This document shows, piece after piece, positions 32,558-46,551 of a stretch of 64,000 nt of DNA (position 1 is its first letter; each line of letters starts with the position of its first letter). The notes under the pieces are model-generated. The model saw only the letters and a program-made list of their open reading frames with translations, was not told the DNA's origin and searched no databases. The translations under genes were made by a program, and so were the position numbers. Source of the DNA: UTCFX2 sp002050125 (GTDB taxonomy: Bacteria > Chloroflexota > Anaerolineae > Anaerolineales > UBA4823). Location: NCBI GenBank assembly GCA_027494035.1, contig JAOSJQ010000001.1, positions 620,001-684,000 of the forward strand, in the 5' to 3' direction.

Positions 32558-35298
32558 AAGATTGGATCGTCTGGTACATCGTTATCAGTTGCCTGGGCTG
32601 GCTCGCATTTCCAATTGCCTACCGGCTGCTGCCCGGCTTGCGCGAGCGCGGTTTTGCCGTCAGCCGCACACTGGGGCTGTTGATTTGGGGGTTCATTTTC
32701 TGGCTGCTCGCTTCGCTTGGAGCGCTGCCCTTCAATCAAGGAGGGGTTTTGTTCGCGGCTGCCTTGCTGGCTGCGCTCACGCTCTGGTGCTTACGGGGCA
32801 TCCAACCCAGGGAATTGTGGGGCTGGCTGAAAGAACACGCGACCCTGGTTGTGGTCAGCGAAGCGCTCTTTCTGCTCCTCTTCGCCGGGCTGGCGTTGAT
32901 CCGGGCAGCTAACCCCGACGCAGTCGGAACCGAAAAGCCCATGGAACTGGCATTTATCAACGCCATCCTGCGCTCGCCCACCTTTCCGCCGCACGATCCA
33001 TGGCTGTCGGGCTATGCCATTTCATATTATTACTTTGGCTATGTACTGACATCCATGCTTGCCAAAATCGCCGGGACGAGCGGCAGCGTGGCATTCAACC
33101 TGGGCATCGCGCTGACTTTCGCCTTGAGCGCCAGCGGCGCTTACGGCTTGCTGGTCAACTTGCTCAACCCGCTCAGCCGCAGGTCGGTTTCGCGGCCTTC
33201 TGCTTACAGTTTTGCGGCGCTGCTTGGCCCGTTCTTTGTGCTCGTGGTGAGCAACCTGGAAGGCTTTCTGCAGGTGCTGCACACCCGCGGTCTTTTCTGG
33301 CAGCGCAGCCTGGATGGCGCGCTCAACTCGGCATTCTGGAAATGGCTGGATATCAAGGACCTCAGCGCGCCGCCTCAGCCGCCTTTTAGCTGGGTTCCGA
33401 GCAATTTCTGGTGGTGGTGGCGCGCCTCGCGGGTGCTGCAAGACTACGACTATAACGGAACCTGGCGCGAGATCATCGACGAATTCCCCTTCTTCTCGTT
33501 TCTGCTGGGCGACCTGCATCCGCACGTGCTGGCAATGCCGTTCGCCTTCCTGGCGGTCACGTTGGCGCTTGGTTTGCTGCTCCGCCCGCACCCGCCGAGG
33601 CGCCCCTTACGCCTGGTCATGACCTGGAAGGGGGCGCGCTGGTTCGCCTTCGTCTCCCTGCCGGTGGGGTTGATCGCGCTGGGGTTCGGGCTGCTTCAGT
33701 TGCGGGCGGCGCTGGTCGGGCTAGGTTTCCTGCTGCTGGTTGCGGGCGGAGTTTTGCTCTGGAAATCGCTCGATCAACCCGGCGCAGATGAGCCGTCTGC
33801 GCCTGCTCCACAAGTCATACCGATCTTTGAGCTGGACATTGACCTGCCGTTCTTTCTGCTGGCTGCGGTGGCGCTGGGTGGATTGGCGTTTCTGAACACC
33901 TGGGATTTTCCGGTCTATGTGTTTATTTTTGCAGCCGCGTTTGCGCTCAACCGATCCCTGGTCTATGGGCGCAAATTTGCCGGCGCCCTGGCTGATTTTA
34001 TCTGGATGGGCGCGGCGCTCGGGCTGTGCGGCATCTTGCTTTATTTCCCGTTTTACCTCGGTTTTTCATCCCAAGCTGGAGGGATCCTGCCCAATTTGAT
34101 CTATCCCACGCGCGGGGCGCACCTGTGGGTGATGTTCGCGCCGCTGCTCGCGCCGATCCTTCTTTTCCTGACCTTCCTGAACAACCGTTTGAGCAGCCGC
34201 CAGGCGCTCGTGCGTGGGATGCTCTTGTCGGCAGCCACTTTCCTGGCGCTGTGGGTCTTTTCGCTTCTGCTCGGGCTGGTGGTCGCCATCCTGCCCAGTG
34301 TGCGCGATATCTATCTCGGGTCGTTGGGCGCGCCGAGCCTGGGCGCGCTTTACCAGGCGGCTCTCGAGCGCCGCGTCGGCGCGCCCGGCGCCTGGATCAC
34401 TCTACTAGTGACGCTGGGCTTGCTGCTGAGCCTGATCCCGCAATTGCGCAAGATGCAAACCGAGGCGGCTGCCCACTCCGCCGGCGACGATCAACCGCTC
34501 GAAACGCCCTCGGCGGGCGCCCGGCTCAATCTTTCGGGGGTCTTCAGCCTGGTTTTAATCCTGACCGGTCTGCTGCTCGTGATCGCGCCCGAATTTATGT
34601 TCTTGCGCGACCTGTTTGGCTGGCGCATGAACACGATCTTCAAGTTCTATTTCCAAGCCTGGCTGGTGTGGAGCATTGCTGCGGCGTTCAGCGTGGTCAC
34701 GTTATCCGAAAAGCTGCGCGGCGGCTGGAGAGTGGTCTTTGGGGTCGCGATGAGCCTCCTGCTGCTTGCCAGCCTGGCGTACCCGGTCTTGAGCCTGTGG
34801 AATAAGACCAACGGGTTCAAGCCGCTGGAATGGACGCTCGACTCCGCCGCCTATTTTCCGCGCTTCTTTCCCGAAGAAGCCGCCGCGATCGAATGGTTGA
34901 ACCAGGCGCCACCGGGCATCATTGCCGAAGCGGTGCCAGAAACCGGCGGCAGCTACACCGAATACGCCCGCGCGTCCACCCTTTCAGGCTTGCCGGCTGT
35001 GCTGGGTTGGGTTGGACATGAAGACCAGTGGCGCGGCGGGCGTAGCGAGATCGGCGACCGGCAATCCGATCTGCTGCGGCTCTACTGCGCCCGGGACTGG
35101 GAAGAGGCGCGCCAGATCCTGGAGAAATACAACATCCGCTACGTCTTCGTTGGCAACCTGGAACGACAGACCTACACCTCCGCGAACCTTAACTGCCCAA
35201 TTGGGCTGGTCGAGGTAAAATTCATGCGCAACATGCTTCCCGTCTTTACGCAGGGTCAAGTTGCGATCTACGAATATCCGGGCAGCCTGGAGCCATGA
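32554..35298 (+). CDS. DUF2298 (Chlor_Arch_YYY) polytopic membrane protein
   Basis: Protein of 914 residues from GTG 32554 (MKDWIVWYIVISCLGWLAF), which overlaps the previous stop as GTGA and follows a GAGGGG site; the open frame reaches back to 32119 but that part is a shadow. It carries EKPMELAFINAILRS, FPPHDPWLSGY, ISYYYFGYVLTSM, EFPFFSFLLGDLHPHVLAMP and WRMNTIFKFYFQAW, matching the second half of the preceding fusion protein block by block. The length fits the single-copy class of this family (700-900 residues). About 16-18 helices plus a soluble C-terminus. Function unknown; likely GT-C-like. Confidence 0.88.
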   Translation: MKDWIVWYIVISCLGWLAFPIAYRLLPGLRERGFAVSRTLGLLIWGFIFWLLASLGALPFNQGGVLFAAALLAALTLWCLRGIQPRELWGWLKEHATLVVVSEALFLLLFAGLALIRAANPDAVGTEKPMELAFINAILRSPTFPPHDPWLSGYAISYYYFGYVLTSMLAKIAGTSGSVAFNLGIALTFALSASGAYGLLVNLLNPLSRRSVSRPSAYSFAALLGPFFVLVVSNLEGFLQVLHTRGLFWQRSLDGALNSAFWKWLDIKDLSAPPQPPFSWVPSNFWWWWRASRVLQDYDYNGTWREIIDEFPFFSFLLGDLHPHVLAMPFAFLAVTLALGLLLRPHPPRRPLRLVMTWKGARWFAFVSLPVGLIALGFGLLQLRAALVGLGFLLLVAGGVLLWKSLDQPGADEPSAPAPQVIPIFELDIDLPFFLLAAVALGGLAFLNTWDFPVYVFIFAAAFALNRSLVYGRKFAGALADFIWMGAALGLCGILLYFPFYLGFSSQAGGILPNLIYPTRGAHLWVMFAPLLAPILLFLTFLNNRLSSRQALVRGMLLSAATFLALWVFSLLLGLVVAILPSVRDIYLGSLGAPSLGALYQAALERRVGAPGAWITLLVTLGLLLSLIPQLRKMQTEAAAHSAGDDQPLETPSAGARLNLSGVFSLVLILTGLLLVIAPEFMFLRDLFGWRMNTIFKFYFQAWLVWSIAAAFSVVTLSEKLRGGWRVVFGVAMSLLLLASLAYPVLSLWNKTNGFKPLEWTLDSAAYFPRFFPEEAAAIEWLNQAPPGIIAEAVPETGGSYTEYARASTLSGLPAVLGWVGHEDQWRGGRSEIGDRQSDLLRLYCARDWEEARQILEKYNIRYVFVGNLERQTYTSANLNCPIGLVEVKFMRNMLPVFTQGQVAIYEYPGSLEP

Positions 35299-37070
35299 AC
35301 CGAAATCAACCCACCTACGCGAACCCATTGTTTCTCGCGGCGGTCTTGCTGGCGATATGCTTGCGTTTCTTGAACCTGGGGCAGGCGCCGCTCTCGGAAA
35401 CCGAGGCTGGCTGGGCTCTACAGGCGCTGGAGGCGGCGAAACCGCTGGGCTTTGCCAGCCAGGTTGTGATCGGTCCTCAACCGGCGTACGTCTTCCTGAC
35501 CGCGCTGCTATTTCGTCTTTTTGGCGTCACAAATTTCATGGCGCGCTTTTTGCCCGCGCTGGCGGGGGTCGCCCTGGTTTTCGTCCCCTTTCTGATGCGG
35601 GAAAGGATCACCCGCCGGGCAGCGATCATCGCGGCTTTCGGTCTGGCGCTCGATCCGGGATTGACGGCGGTAGCGCGCCAGGCTGGCGGTCCGATGCTGG
35701 CGCTGGGTTTCGGACTGGCGGCGCTGGCGTTGTGGCTCAACCGCCGCCCGCTCCTGGCGGGCATCCTGGCGGGCGTCGCTCTGCTGAGCGGTCTAGCCGT
35801 CTTCACCGGGCTGATCAGCCTGAGCCTGGGCGGGTTGATCGCCTGGGGTATATGGGAGCGCGGGCGGAGCAGCCCGGTCGCTGCCGCGCCGGCGGCTGAG
35901 GCGGAACCGGGGCGCTCGCCCTGGCGCAAGGCGCTGCTGGCTGGCGCGCTGACCATCCTCATCCTCGGAACCGGCTGCTTGCGCTATCCCCAAGGGATGG
36001 CTGCCTGGATCGATTCGCTGACCGCCTACCTTTCCGGTTGGGCTGTTCCCTCGGGAACAGGCGCAATGAAAATCATCGCCGCGCTGTTGATCTACCAGCC
36101 GATTGCGCTGCTGTTCGCCATCCTGGGAATAATCCGCTGGGCGATCAAAAAATTCCCCGCAGAAGCCGCCCCGCATTACCTGGCGCTGAGCTGGTTTGGC
36201 GTCAGCCTGGTCCTGACCCTGGCGTATCCAGCCCGGCAAGTCTCCGACCTGGTGTGGACGCTGACGCCGCTCTGGCTGATGGCTGCCTGGGAGCTGAAAA
36301 ATTACCTGCCGGCGCGCTTGCCACGCCAGCCGGAGGACCTGCCAGCCTGGCTGCATGCCGGCTTAATTCTGCTCCTTTCGGGGTTGTTCTTCTACACGCT
36401 CATCTCTACCCGCGGGATCCCCGCCGAAGGCGTGGTTTCACCCCAAATTACGCGCCTGGTGCTTTTGTTGGGCATTCTGTCCCTGGGAGCGCTGACCAGC
36501 ATCCTGGTCGCCCTGGGCTGGAGCCGGGATGCCAGCCGGCTTGGAACCGCCTGGGGTCTTCTAGCAGCCGGGAGCGTCTATCTGGCAGCGGCGCTCTGGG
36601 GCGCCGCGATCCTGCGCCCAAACAACCCGCTGGAACTCTGGGGAAACCCTCCTGGCAGCGGTCAGGTTGACCTGATGTCCAACACGCTCGACACGCTCTC
36701 GAAGTGGAACGCCGGGCTGGCGAACAACCTCGAGGTGGTCTCATTAGTGGATACGCCAGCCTTGCGCTGGACTTTGCGCGATTACCCCCAGGCGCGCTTC
36801 GTGACTGCGCTGGCGGAATCCGAACACCCAGCCATAATCATCACGCCGGTGGATCAAGCCAACCCGAACTGGGCTGCCGCATATCGGGGGCAGGATTTCG
36901 TGTGGTGGGCGTGGCCCGGCTGGGAAGGGACGCTGCCGAACAGTCTGGTTGATTGGATCGCGTTCCGCGCAGCCCCGCTCCAGTATGAAAAAATCATCCT
37001 CTGGGCGCGCAGCGATCTTTTTCCGGGCGGGTCGCTAATAACTGAGCAAAGCGGCGTGAACCCTCCCTGA
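35295..37070 (+). CDS. Polytopic membrane protein, GT39/GT-C-like
   Basis: Protein of 591 residues starting 4 bases before the end of the DUF2298 gene (ATGA). It has about 12 hydrophobic segments. The first outer loop LRFLNLGQAPLSETEAGWALQALE keeps the acidic residues (SETEAGW) of GT39/ArnT-like enzymes, and TNFMARFLPALAGVALVFVPF is the usual next helix. A soluble part of about 130 residues ends the protein. Probably transfers a polyprenyl-linked sugar outside the membrane. Last gene of the glycan locus; 94 bases separate it from cmk. Confidence 0.72.
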   Translation: MNRNQPTYANPLFLAAVLLAICLRFLNLGQAPLSETEAGWALQALEAAKPLGFASQVVIGPQPAYVFLTALLFRLFGVTNFMARFLPALAGVALVFVPFLMRERITRRAAIIAAFGLALDPGLTAVARQAGGPMLALGFGLAALALWLNRRPLLAGILAGVALLSGLAVFTGLISLSLGGLIAWGIWERGRSSPVAAAPAAEAEPGRSPWRKALLAGALTILILGTGCLRYPQGMAAWIDSLTAYLSGWAVPSGTGAMKIIAALLIYQPIALLFAILGIIRWAIKKFPAEAAPHYLALSWFGVSLVLTLAYPARQVSDLVWTLTPLWLMAAWELKNYLPARLPRQPEDLPAWLHAGLILLLSGLFFYTLISTRGIPAEGVVSPQITRLVLLLGILSLGALTSILVALGWSRDASRLGTAWGLLAAGSVYLAAALWGAAILRPNNPLELWGNPPGSGQVDLMSNTLDTLSKWNAGLANNLEVVSLVDTPALRWTLRDYPQARFVTALAESEHPAIIITPVDQANPNWAAAYRGQDFVWWAWPGWEGTLPNSLVDWIAFRAAPLQYEKIILWARSDLFPGGSLITEQSGVNPP

Positions 37071-37164
37071 ATTGCTGAACAATAGCTTTCAGCGTGAGCG
37101 AAACTGGTCAGGTATCTTTAGACCAGCGTTATCCCCGCTCTGCAAGGATGTGGATCGGAGTTTT

Positions 37165-37851
37165 ATGTCAGTTCCTGAGGTCATCGCTATCGACGGACCA
37201 GCCGCTTCGGGAAAATCGACCATCGGCAAGAAGTTGGCGGACGAATTAGGTTTTTTGTTTTTCGACACCGGCGTCATGTACCGCGCCGTCACCTGGGCGG
37301 CGCTGAGTGCAGGCGCTGACCTGAACGACGAAGCCGAAATCACCCGCCTGGCAGAAACCGTCATCATCGATATCCTGCCGCCCTCCCGCGCAGACGGCAG
37401 GAATTGCGACATCATCCTGGATGGGACGGACATCACCTGGGATATTCGCCGGGCAGAGGTGGACCGCAACGTGTCGCTTGTGTCCGCTTACCCTGGCGTG
37501 CGGCTGGCGTTGACCACTCAGCAGCGCAGGATCGGGCTGCGCGGCAAAGTCGTCATGGTGGGGCGCGATATCGGCACCGCGGTAATGCCGGAAGCTTCGC
37601 TCAAAATCTATCTGACCGCCTCCACCGAGGAGCGCGCCAGGCGGCGTTATCTCGAACAGCGCCAGCGCGGCGGTCAGGCGAGCTTTTCCGAAGTGCTCGC
37701 GGATATTCACGAGCGCGATCAAATCGATTCCACCCGCGCAATTGCACCGCTCCGCCCGGCTTCCGATGCGGTGATCCTGGATACGGATGGGATGGACGTC
37801 GATCAGGCGTTTATCAAGGCATGCGCTTTGGTTTGTAAGACGAAAAACTGA
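37165..37851 (+). CDS. cmk: Cytidylate kinase
   Basis: Protein of 228 residues from ATG 37165 (GGAG ribosome site just before), rather than the TTG at 37072. P-loop IDGPAASGKSTIGKKLA, then LGFLFFDTGVMYRAVTWAAL, the CMP-binding insertion, VVMVGRDIGTAVMPEA, KIYLTASTEERARRR and DQIDSTRAIAPLRPA. It phosphorylates CMP and dCMP with ATP. The stop overlaps plsC by one base, so the two are coupled. Confidence 0.95.
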   Translation: MSVPEVIAIDGPAASGKSTIGKKLADELGFLFFDTGVMYRAVTWAALSAGADLNDEAEITRLAETVIIDILPPSRADGRNCDIILDGTDITWDIRRAEVDRNVSLVSAYPGVRLALTTQQRRIGLRGKVVMVGRDIGTAVMPEASLKIYLTASTEERARRRYLEQRQRGGQASFSEVLADIHERDQIDSTRAIAPLRPASDAVILDTDGMDVDQAFIKACALVCKTKN

Positions 37852-38600
37852 TGCCAAAGAGTGAAAATTACCTGGCAGCGCAAGCTCCCGCCCGCAAGCA
37901 GACCCGCGCCTACAGCCACGCCCATTACACGCTGCGGCGCAAAGTCCTCAAATTCCTGCTGCGATTTATCGGTATCCCCCTGCTCGCCAAGGTGGATTCG
38001 GTCAATGGAGTTGAAAACATCCCCGAGAGTGGACCGGCGATCCTGATGATCAATCACATCGCATTCATCGATCCGATCGTCATCATGCCGTATCTCGAAC
38101 GCGAAATCGTCCCGCTCGCTAAGATCGAGGTTTACAGCTATCCTGTGATCGGAATATTCCCGCGCATCTGGGGCGTGATCCCGGTCCGCCGCGAAGAAGC
38201 CGACCGACGGGCGATCCAGATGTCGTTGGATGTCCTGCGCGCCGGCGAAATCATTCTGGTTGCGCCGGAAGGGACGCGCGGTCCGGAGTTAATAGAAGGC
38301 CGCGAAGGGATTGCTTATTTGGGCAGCCGCAGCGGCGCGCCGATCGTCCCAACCGCCATCCAGGGCAGCGTCGGGTTTCCAGCCCTGCGGTTCACCTCCC
38401 GCTGGCGCGAACCGGGGGTGAAAATCCATTTTGGACCGCCGTTCCGCTTTCGCTCGGATTACCACCGTCTCGGGGGCGAAGCGCTGCGCCAAATGACCGA
38501 CGAAGCCATGTACGTGCTGTCCGCCATGCTGCCTGAAGCGCAACGCGGCTATTACCGCGACCTTGAAAACGCCACCCAGGATACGCTTGAGTTCCTGTAA
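37851..38600 (+). CDS. plsC: 1-acyl-sn-glycerol-3-phosphate acyltransferase (PlsC family)
   Basis: Protein of 249 residues. The acyltransferase motifs are NHIAFIDPIV (the NHx4D catalytic pair), then IFPRIWGVIPVRREEAD, APEGTRGPEL and APIVPTAIQG. It adds the second acyl chain to lysophosphatidate at the membrane. About 40 basic N-terminal residues precede the first hydrophobic stretch. Directly coupled to cmk, an arrangement found in other bacteria. Confidence 0.9.
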   Translation: MPKSENYLAAQAPARKQTRAYSHAHYTLRRKVLKFLLRFIGIPLLAKVDSVNGVENIPESGPAILMINHIAFIDPIVIMPYLEREIVPLAKIEVYSYPVIGIFPRIWGVIPVRREEADRRAIQMSLDVLRAGEIILVAPEGTRGPELIEGREGIAYLGSRSGAPIVPTAIQGSVGFPALRFTSRWREPGVKIHFGPPFRFRSDYHRLGGEALRQMTDEAMYVLSAMLPEAQRGYYRDLENATQDTLEFL

Positions 38601-38642
38601 ACGCCCCCAGGAGATATCCGAGAATCGCACCCTTAGCGTCTA

Positions 38643-38651
38643 TGCTATAAT
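38643..38651 (+). promoter_or_regulatory. Extended -10 promoter TGCTATAAT for the large sensor kinase
   Basis: Consensus extended -10 (TG-C-TATAAT), 42 bases before the kinase ATG at 38694. No matching -35 box at the usual spacing, which fits an extended -10 promoter. Confidence 0.6.
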
Positions 38652-38693
38652 GTTCGCAGATAAAGTGGCACAGCAGTTGCAACAAGGCCTCAT

Positions 38694-41600
38694 ATGACCT
38701 CTTTTTTCAAGCTGATGTCCTCCCCTCCATATCTCGAGTTGCCGTATGGATGGATTGGGTGGCTTGGGTTTATTGCCCTGTCAGTTGGAAGCATCTACCT
38801 CCTCGTTAGATGGCATAAATATAACCGCCCCATTGACACCAAGAGGATCCTGACTTTCCTCATCCTTTTGGTCTTTGTGCCAATCACCAGCCTTTTTGTT
38901 GGGGTGCGCCTGCAGTTTGGCGAAATGATCGCGCAGCCCGGCTTGCCGATGGACCCGATCTTCCCGGTGGTGATGCTGCTGGCTGCCGTGCCCTGGGCGC
39001 TGGCAGCCGGTCTGCTCGGACCTTTGAGCGCCTTCGGGCTGGCGTTTTTCAGCGGCTTATTGATCGGGATGTGGCATACGCACCTGCTGTTCACCTCGCT
39101 GGAGTATGGCTTGCTTGCCATCCTCTTTAGTGCCTGTGTCCGCCAGAGGTACCGCACCACCTTCTTTAAGCTGGCTCGTCATCCGATTTTCGCCGGTCTA
39201 CTGATCAGCGCCCTCTACCTCATCATCCACCTGGTCGTGGTGTTGTTCACCTCCCAAGGGATCTTTGTCACCCGGCTCGATTATGGATTGCAGAGCCTGG
39301 CGGTCAACGTCCTGGCAGTGGGGCTGCAGATTTTTATCGCCAGCCTTCCCGCCGAAGCGATCCGGTTTACTTCGGCGGAGCGCTGGTTTGAACCGGGCGC
39401 GTTGGAACCTTCGCCCGCCGAAAGGAGCCTGCAAACGCGCTTCGCCGTAAGCATGGCTCCGCTCGCGTTGATTCTACTGTTGACGCTGATGATCGGAAAC
39501 TGGATCGTCGCCGGCGAGGCTGCCCGCGAAATGATCCACGGTCAGATGAGCAACGCGGCTGAAATGTCCGCCCAGAGCGTGCCGTTTTTCCTCGAAACCG
39601 GACAGAATCTCATCCTAAAACTGGCGCAAGAACCGAATTTGTTAAGCGACAATTCAATTCTGTTGTCCGAGACGCTCGCAGAAGACATCAAGACGGTGCC
39701 GTTTTTCAACCAGTTATCCGTCCTCGGTGAAGATAGCCGGATCATTTCCAGCTACCCGACCGCGAATAATATCGGGCCGCAATCCCCGGTGGACGAGCAA
39801 ATGGGCATCCAATTCGCGCTGGACGGTATGCCCTTCCAGTATTATTCGATCCCGCCGGTGGAGGGTCAAAAAACCGCCCAGATTTCATTCCTGGCGGCGA
39901 TCTTCGACCAGAATGGGAACGCCCAACGCGTACTCATCGGACGCGCCGACCTTGAAACCAACCCCTTCTCGAAGCCGATCATATCTGGGCTGCAGGAGCT
40001 GACCGGCGAGGACGATACCGGAATGCTGCTGGACGAAAACAACCGCATCCTCGTCCATCGCGACCCCGCCATGGTGATGACGACTTACACCGGCAGAACG
40101 TCGGACAGCCCCTTGTTCTACGTCGATACCGGACCAGGGGGCAACCGCGTGATGGTGTATTTCCAACCCGCCGAAGGTCGGGATTGGTCGATCGTGCTGA
40201 TGGCGCCGGTTTACCGGGCTCAGGAACTGGCGCTCCAAATCGCAACGCCTCTGCTGGCAATGATCCTGGTGCTTTCGCTGGTCGGTTTAGTGATCTTGCG
40301 CTTTGGTCTGCGCATGGTGACCGTCTCGCTAAAGACGCTTTCCCAGGAAGCCGGACGGATTGCCCAGGGAAAGCTGGATCAGCCGCTGGCGGCGGAAGGC
40401 GTGGATGAAGTGGGTCAACTGCGCCGCTCGTTCGAAACCATGCGCGTGAGCCTGAAGGGTCGTCTGGACGAACTGAACCGCTTGCTGCTGGTCAGCCAGG
40501 GAGTTGCGTCCAGCCTCGAATTTTCCGAAGCGGTTCAACCGATCCTGGAAGCGGCGCTGGCAACCGGGGCAAGCGCCGCCCGGGTGGTGCTGGCGCCGGA
40601 TATTGTCCACGACCAGGACGGCACGCCGTCAATGCCCATGACATACGGTCTGGGACCTTCACAAAACTTGTACCGCGACCTCGATGAACAAATCCTGGCG
40701 CTCACCCGCCAGCAGGACCGGCTGGTGCTCTCGAACTTGCAGCGGCCGCGCTTGCTCAATGTCACGCCGAGCGCGCCTCATCCGGAATCCCTGATGGCAG
40801 TCGCTTTGCGCCACGAAAACCTCTACTACGGAACTTTGTGGGTCGCCTACGATCAGCCGCACACCTTCTCGGAAGAGGAGGTCCGCTTCATGGTCACTTT
40901 GGGCGGTCAGGCGGCTTTAGCCGCTGCAAACGCCCGGCTGTTCCTGTCCGCAGAGATTGGGCGCCAGCGGCTCGAATCGATCCTGGCGTCCAGCCCCGAT
41001 CCGGTGCTGGTTACCGATCAGCGCGACCAGTTGCTGCTTGCGAACCCGGCTGCCTGGCAGGTGCTGGGGCTTAACCTGGACGAGAGCAACACCGGCAAAC
41101 CGATCAATCAGGTGATTGACGAACCTGAACTGATCAACCTGCTGCGCACCACAAGCGCCGAAAAACAGTCCGTCGAAGTCTCACTGCCGGGCGGGCGGGT
41201 CTTCCTGGCAACTGCGACCCCCGTGCTGGCTGAAGGACAGCGCATGGGGCGGGTGTGCGTGCTGCGCGATGTGACGCACTTTAAGGAACTGGACGCGCTC
41301 AAATCGGATTTCGTCTCGACCGTCAGTCACGACCTGCGTTCGCCGCTGACGCTGATGCGCGGTTATGCTACCATGCTCGAAATGGTCGGACAACTCAACG
41401 AGCAGCAGGACAACTACGTGCGGAAGATTATCTCCGGCGTGGAAAGCATGGCTCGGCTGGTGAACAACCTGCTTGACCTGGGTCGGATCGAATCCGGCGT
41501 GGGCTTGCAAGTCGAGACGATCAACATCCGGGATGTGGTGGAGCGCGTGGTCGGATCGCTCCAACTTCAGGCTGCCCAGAGGCGCATCCAACTCACCAGC

Positions 41601-41996
41601 GAATTTCCTGCCGGATCTCAGCCTCTGATCGAAGCCGATCAGGCGCTCTTACAACAGGCACTGCACAACCTGGTCGAAAATGCGATTAAATACACCCGTC
41701 CGGAGGGCAAGGTTCACGTCCGGACGCGCATTCAGCCGATCGGGGTCGTTTTCGAAGTGATCGACAATGGAACCGGGATCTCCCCCGTAGATCAACCTCG
41801 CCTGTTCGAGAAATTTTATCGCGGCGTACCGCAGGGCTCCAAAGAACAGCGCGGCACCGGTCTGGGTCTGGCAATTGTCAAGTCGATCGCCGAGCGCCAC
41901 GGCGGTAAGGTTTGGGCGGAAAGCCAGTTGGGCAAGGGCAGCACGTTCTACCTGGCAATCCCGATCCAGCAGGGGATACAAGAAGTCAAAATATAA
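38694..41996 (+). CDS. Large membrane sensor histidine kinase
   Basis: Protein of 1,100 residues. A multi-helix membrane block (about 1-230) is followed by another helix, a Cache-like outer domain (about 280-500), a helix, HAMP (about 540-595, LSQEAGRIAQGKLDQPL), GAF (about 600-760), PAS (about 762-870) and the kinase core. The phospho-acceptor is His879 in STVSHDLRSPLTLMRGY. HATPase boxes are visible: VENAIKYT (N), DNGTGI (G1), GTGLGLAIVKSIAERHGG (G2). It likely senses an outer ligand and phosphorylates an unlinked response regulator. Stands just before rpoC with a separate promoter. Confidence 0.9.
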   Translation: MTSFFKLMSSPPYLELPYGWIGWLGFIALSVGSIYLLVRWHKYNRPIDTKRILTFLILLVFVPITSLFVGVRLQFGEMIAQPGLPMDPIFPVVMLLAAVPWALAAGLLGPLSAFGLAFFSGLLIGMWHTHLLFTSLEYGLLAILFSACVRQRYRTTFFKLARHPIFAGLLISALYLIIHLVVVLFTSQGIFVTRLDYGLQSLAVNVLAVGLQIFIASLPAEAIRFTSAERWFEPGALEPSPAERSLQTRFAVSMAPLALILLLTLMIGNWIVAGEAAREMIHGQMSNAAEMSAQSVPFFLETGQNLILKLAQEPNLLSDNSILLSETLAEDIKTVPFFNQLSVLGEDSRIISSYPTANNIGPQSPVDEQMGIQFALDGMPFQYYSIPPVEGQKTAQISFLAAIFDQNGNAQRVLIGRADLETNPFSKPIISGLQELTGEDDTGMLLDENNRILVHRDPAMVMTTYTGRTSDSPLFYVDTGPGGNRVMVYFQPAEGRDWSIVLMAPVYRAQELALQIATPLLAMILVLSLVGLVILRFGLRMVTVSLKTLSQEAGRIAQGKLDQPLAAEGVDEVGQLRRSFETMRVSLKGRLDELNRLLLVSQGVASSLEFSEAVQPILEAALATGASAARVVLAPDIVHDQDGTPSMPMTYGLGPSQNLYRDLDEQILALTRQQDRLVLSNLQRPRLLNVTPSAPHPESLMAVALRHENLYYGTLWVAYDQPHTFSEEEVRFMVTLGGQAALAAANARLFLSAEIGRQRLESILASSPDPVLVTDQRDQLLLANPAAWQVLGLNLDESNTGKPINQVIDEPELINLLRTTSAEKQSVEVSLPGGRVFLATATPVLAEGQRMGRVCVLRDVTHFKELDALKSDFVSTVSHDLRSPLTLMRGYATMLEMVGQLNEQQDNYVRKIISGVESMARLVNNLLDLGRIESGVGLQVETINIRDVVERVVGSLQLQAAQRRIQLTSEFPAGSQPLIEADQALLQQALHNLVENAIKYTRPEGKVHVRTRIQPIGVVFEVIDNGTGISPVDQPRLFEKFYRGVPQGSKEQRGTGLGLAIVKSIAERHGGKVWAESQLGKGSTFYLAIPIQQGIQEVKI

Positions 41997-42023
41997 ATCT
42001 TTGATTAACATCCAGCCAGAGTA

Positions 42024-42053
42024 TTGACTAAGCTGATACAAATTCGATATAAT
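42024..42053 (+). promoter_or_regulatory. Sigma70-type promoter for rpoC
   Basis: TTGACT (42024-42029) and TATAAT (42048-42053) with an 18-base spacer, the best promoter match in the window. It predicts a start near 42060 and a leader of about 112 bases. Confidence 0.8.
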
Positions 42054-42062
42054 ACAAAGTCT

Positions 42063-42105
42063 ATGAAACCTCACAAGAAGCGCTGAGCAAACGGCTCATG
42101 CGCTT
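42063..42105 (+). other. rpoC leader: 7-codon micro-ORF overlapping a stable hairpin
   Basis: ATG 42063 begins MKPHKKR and a TGA at 42084-42086, only about 3 bases after the predicted transcription start. The stop lies in the left arm of a hairpin: 42078-42088 pairs with 42094-42105 (11 pairs, one bulged T, 5-base loop). Translation of the micro-ORF would disturb the hairpin, a layout used in attenuation, but no T-run follows. Confidence 0.4.
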
Positions 42106-42171
42106 AGCTTCGCTTGTCTGACAGGTACGAGTGTTCGATCTCCGATTCTCTTCGCAGGAGGCAATTGTATA

Positions 42172-46476
<4,305 letters not shown>

Positions 46477-46551
46477 TGCGCCCGTTGATCTCAAACTCAT
46501 CCATGGTTCGACAGAGCCGGTCAGCTTTAGCGTGATTATTCAAAAAGACAG

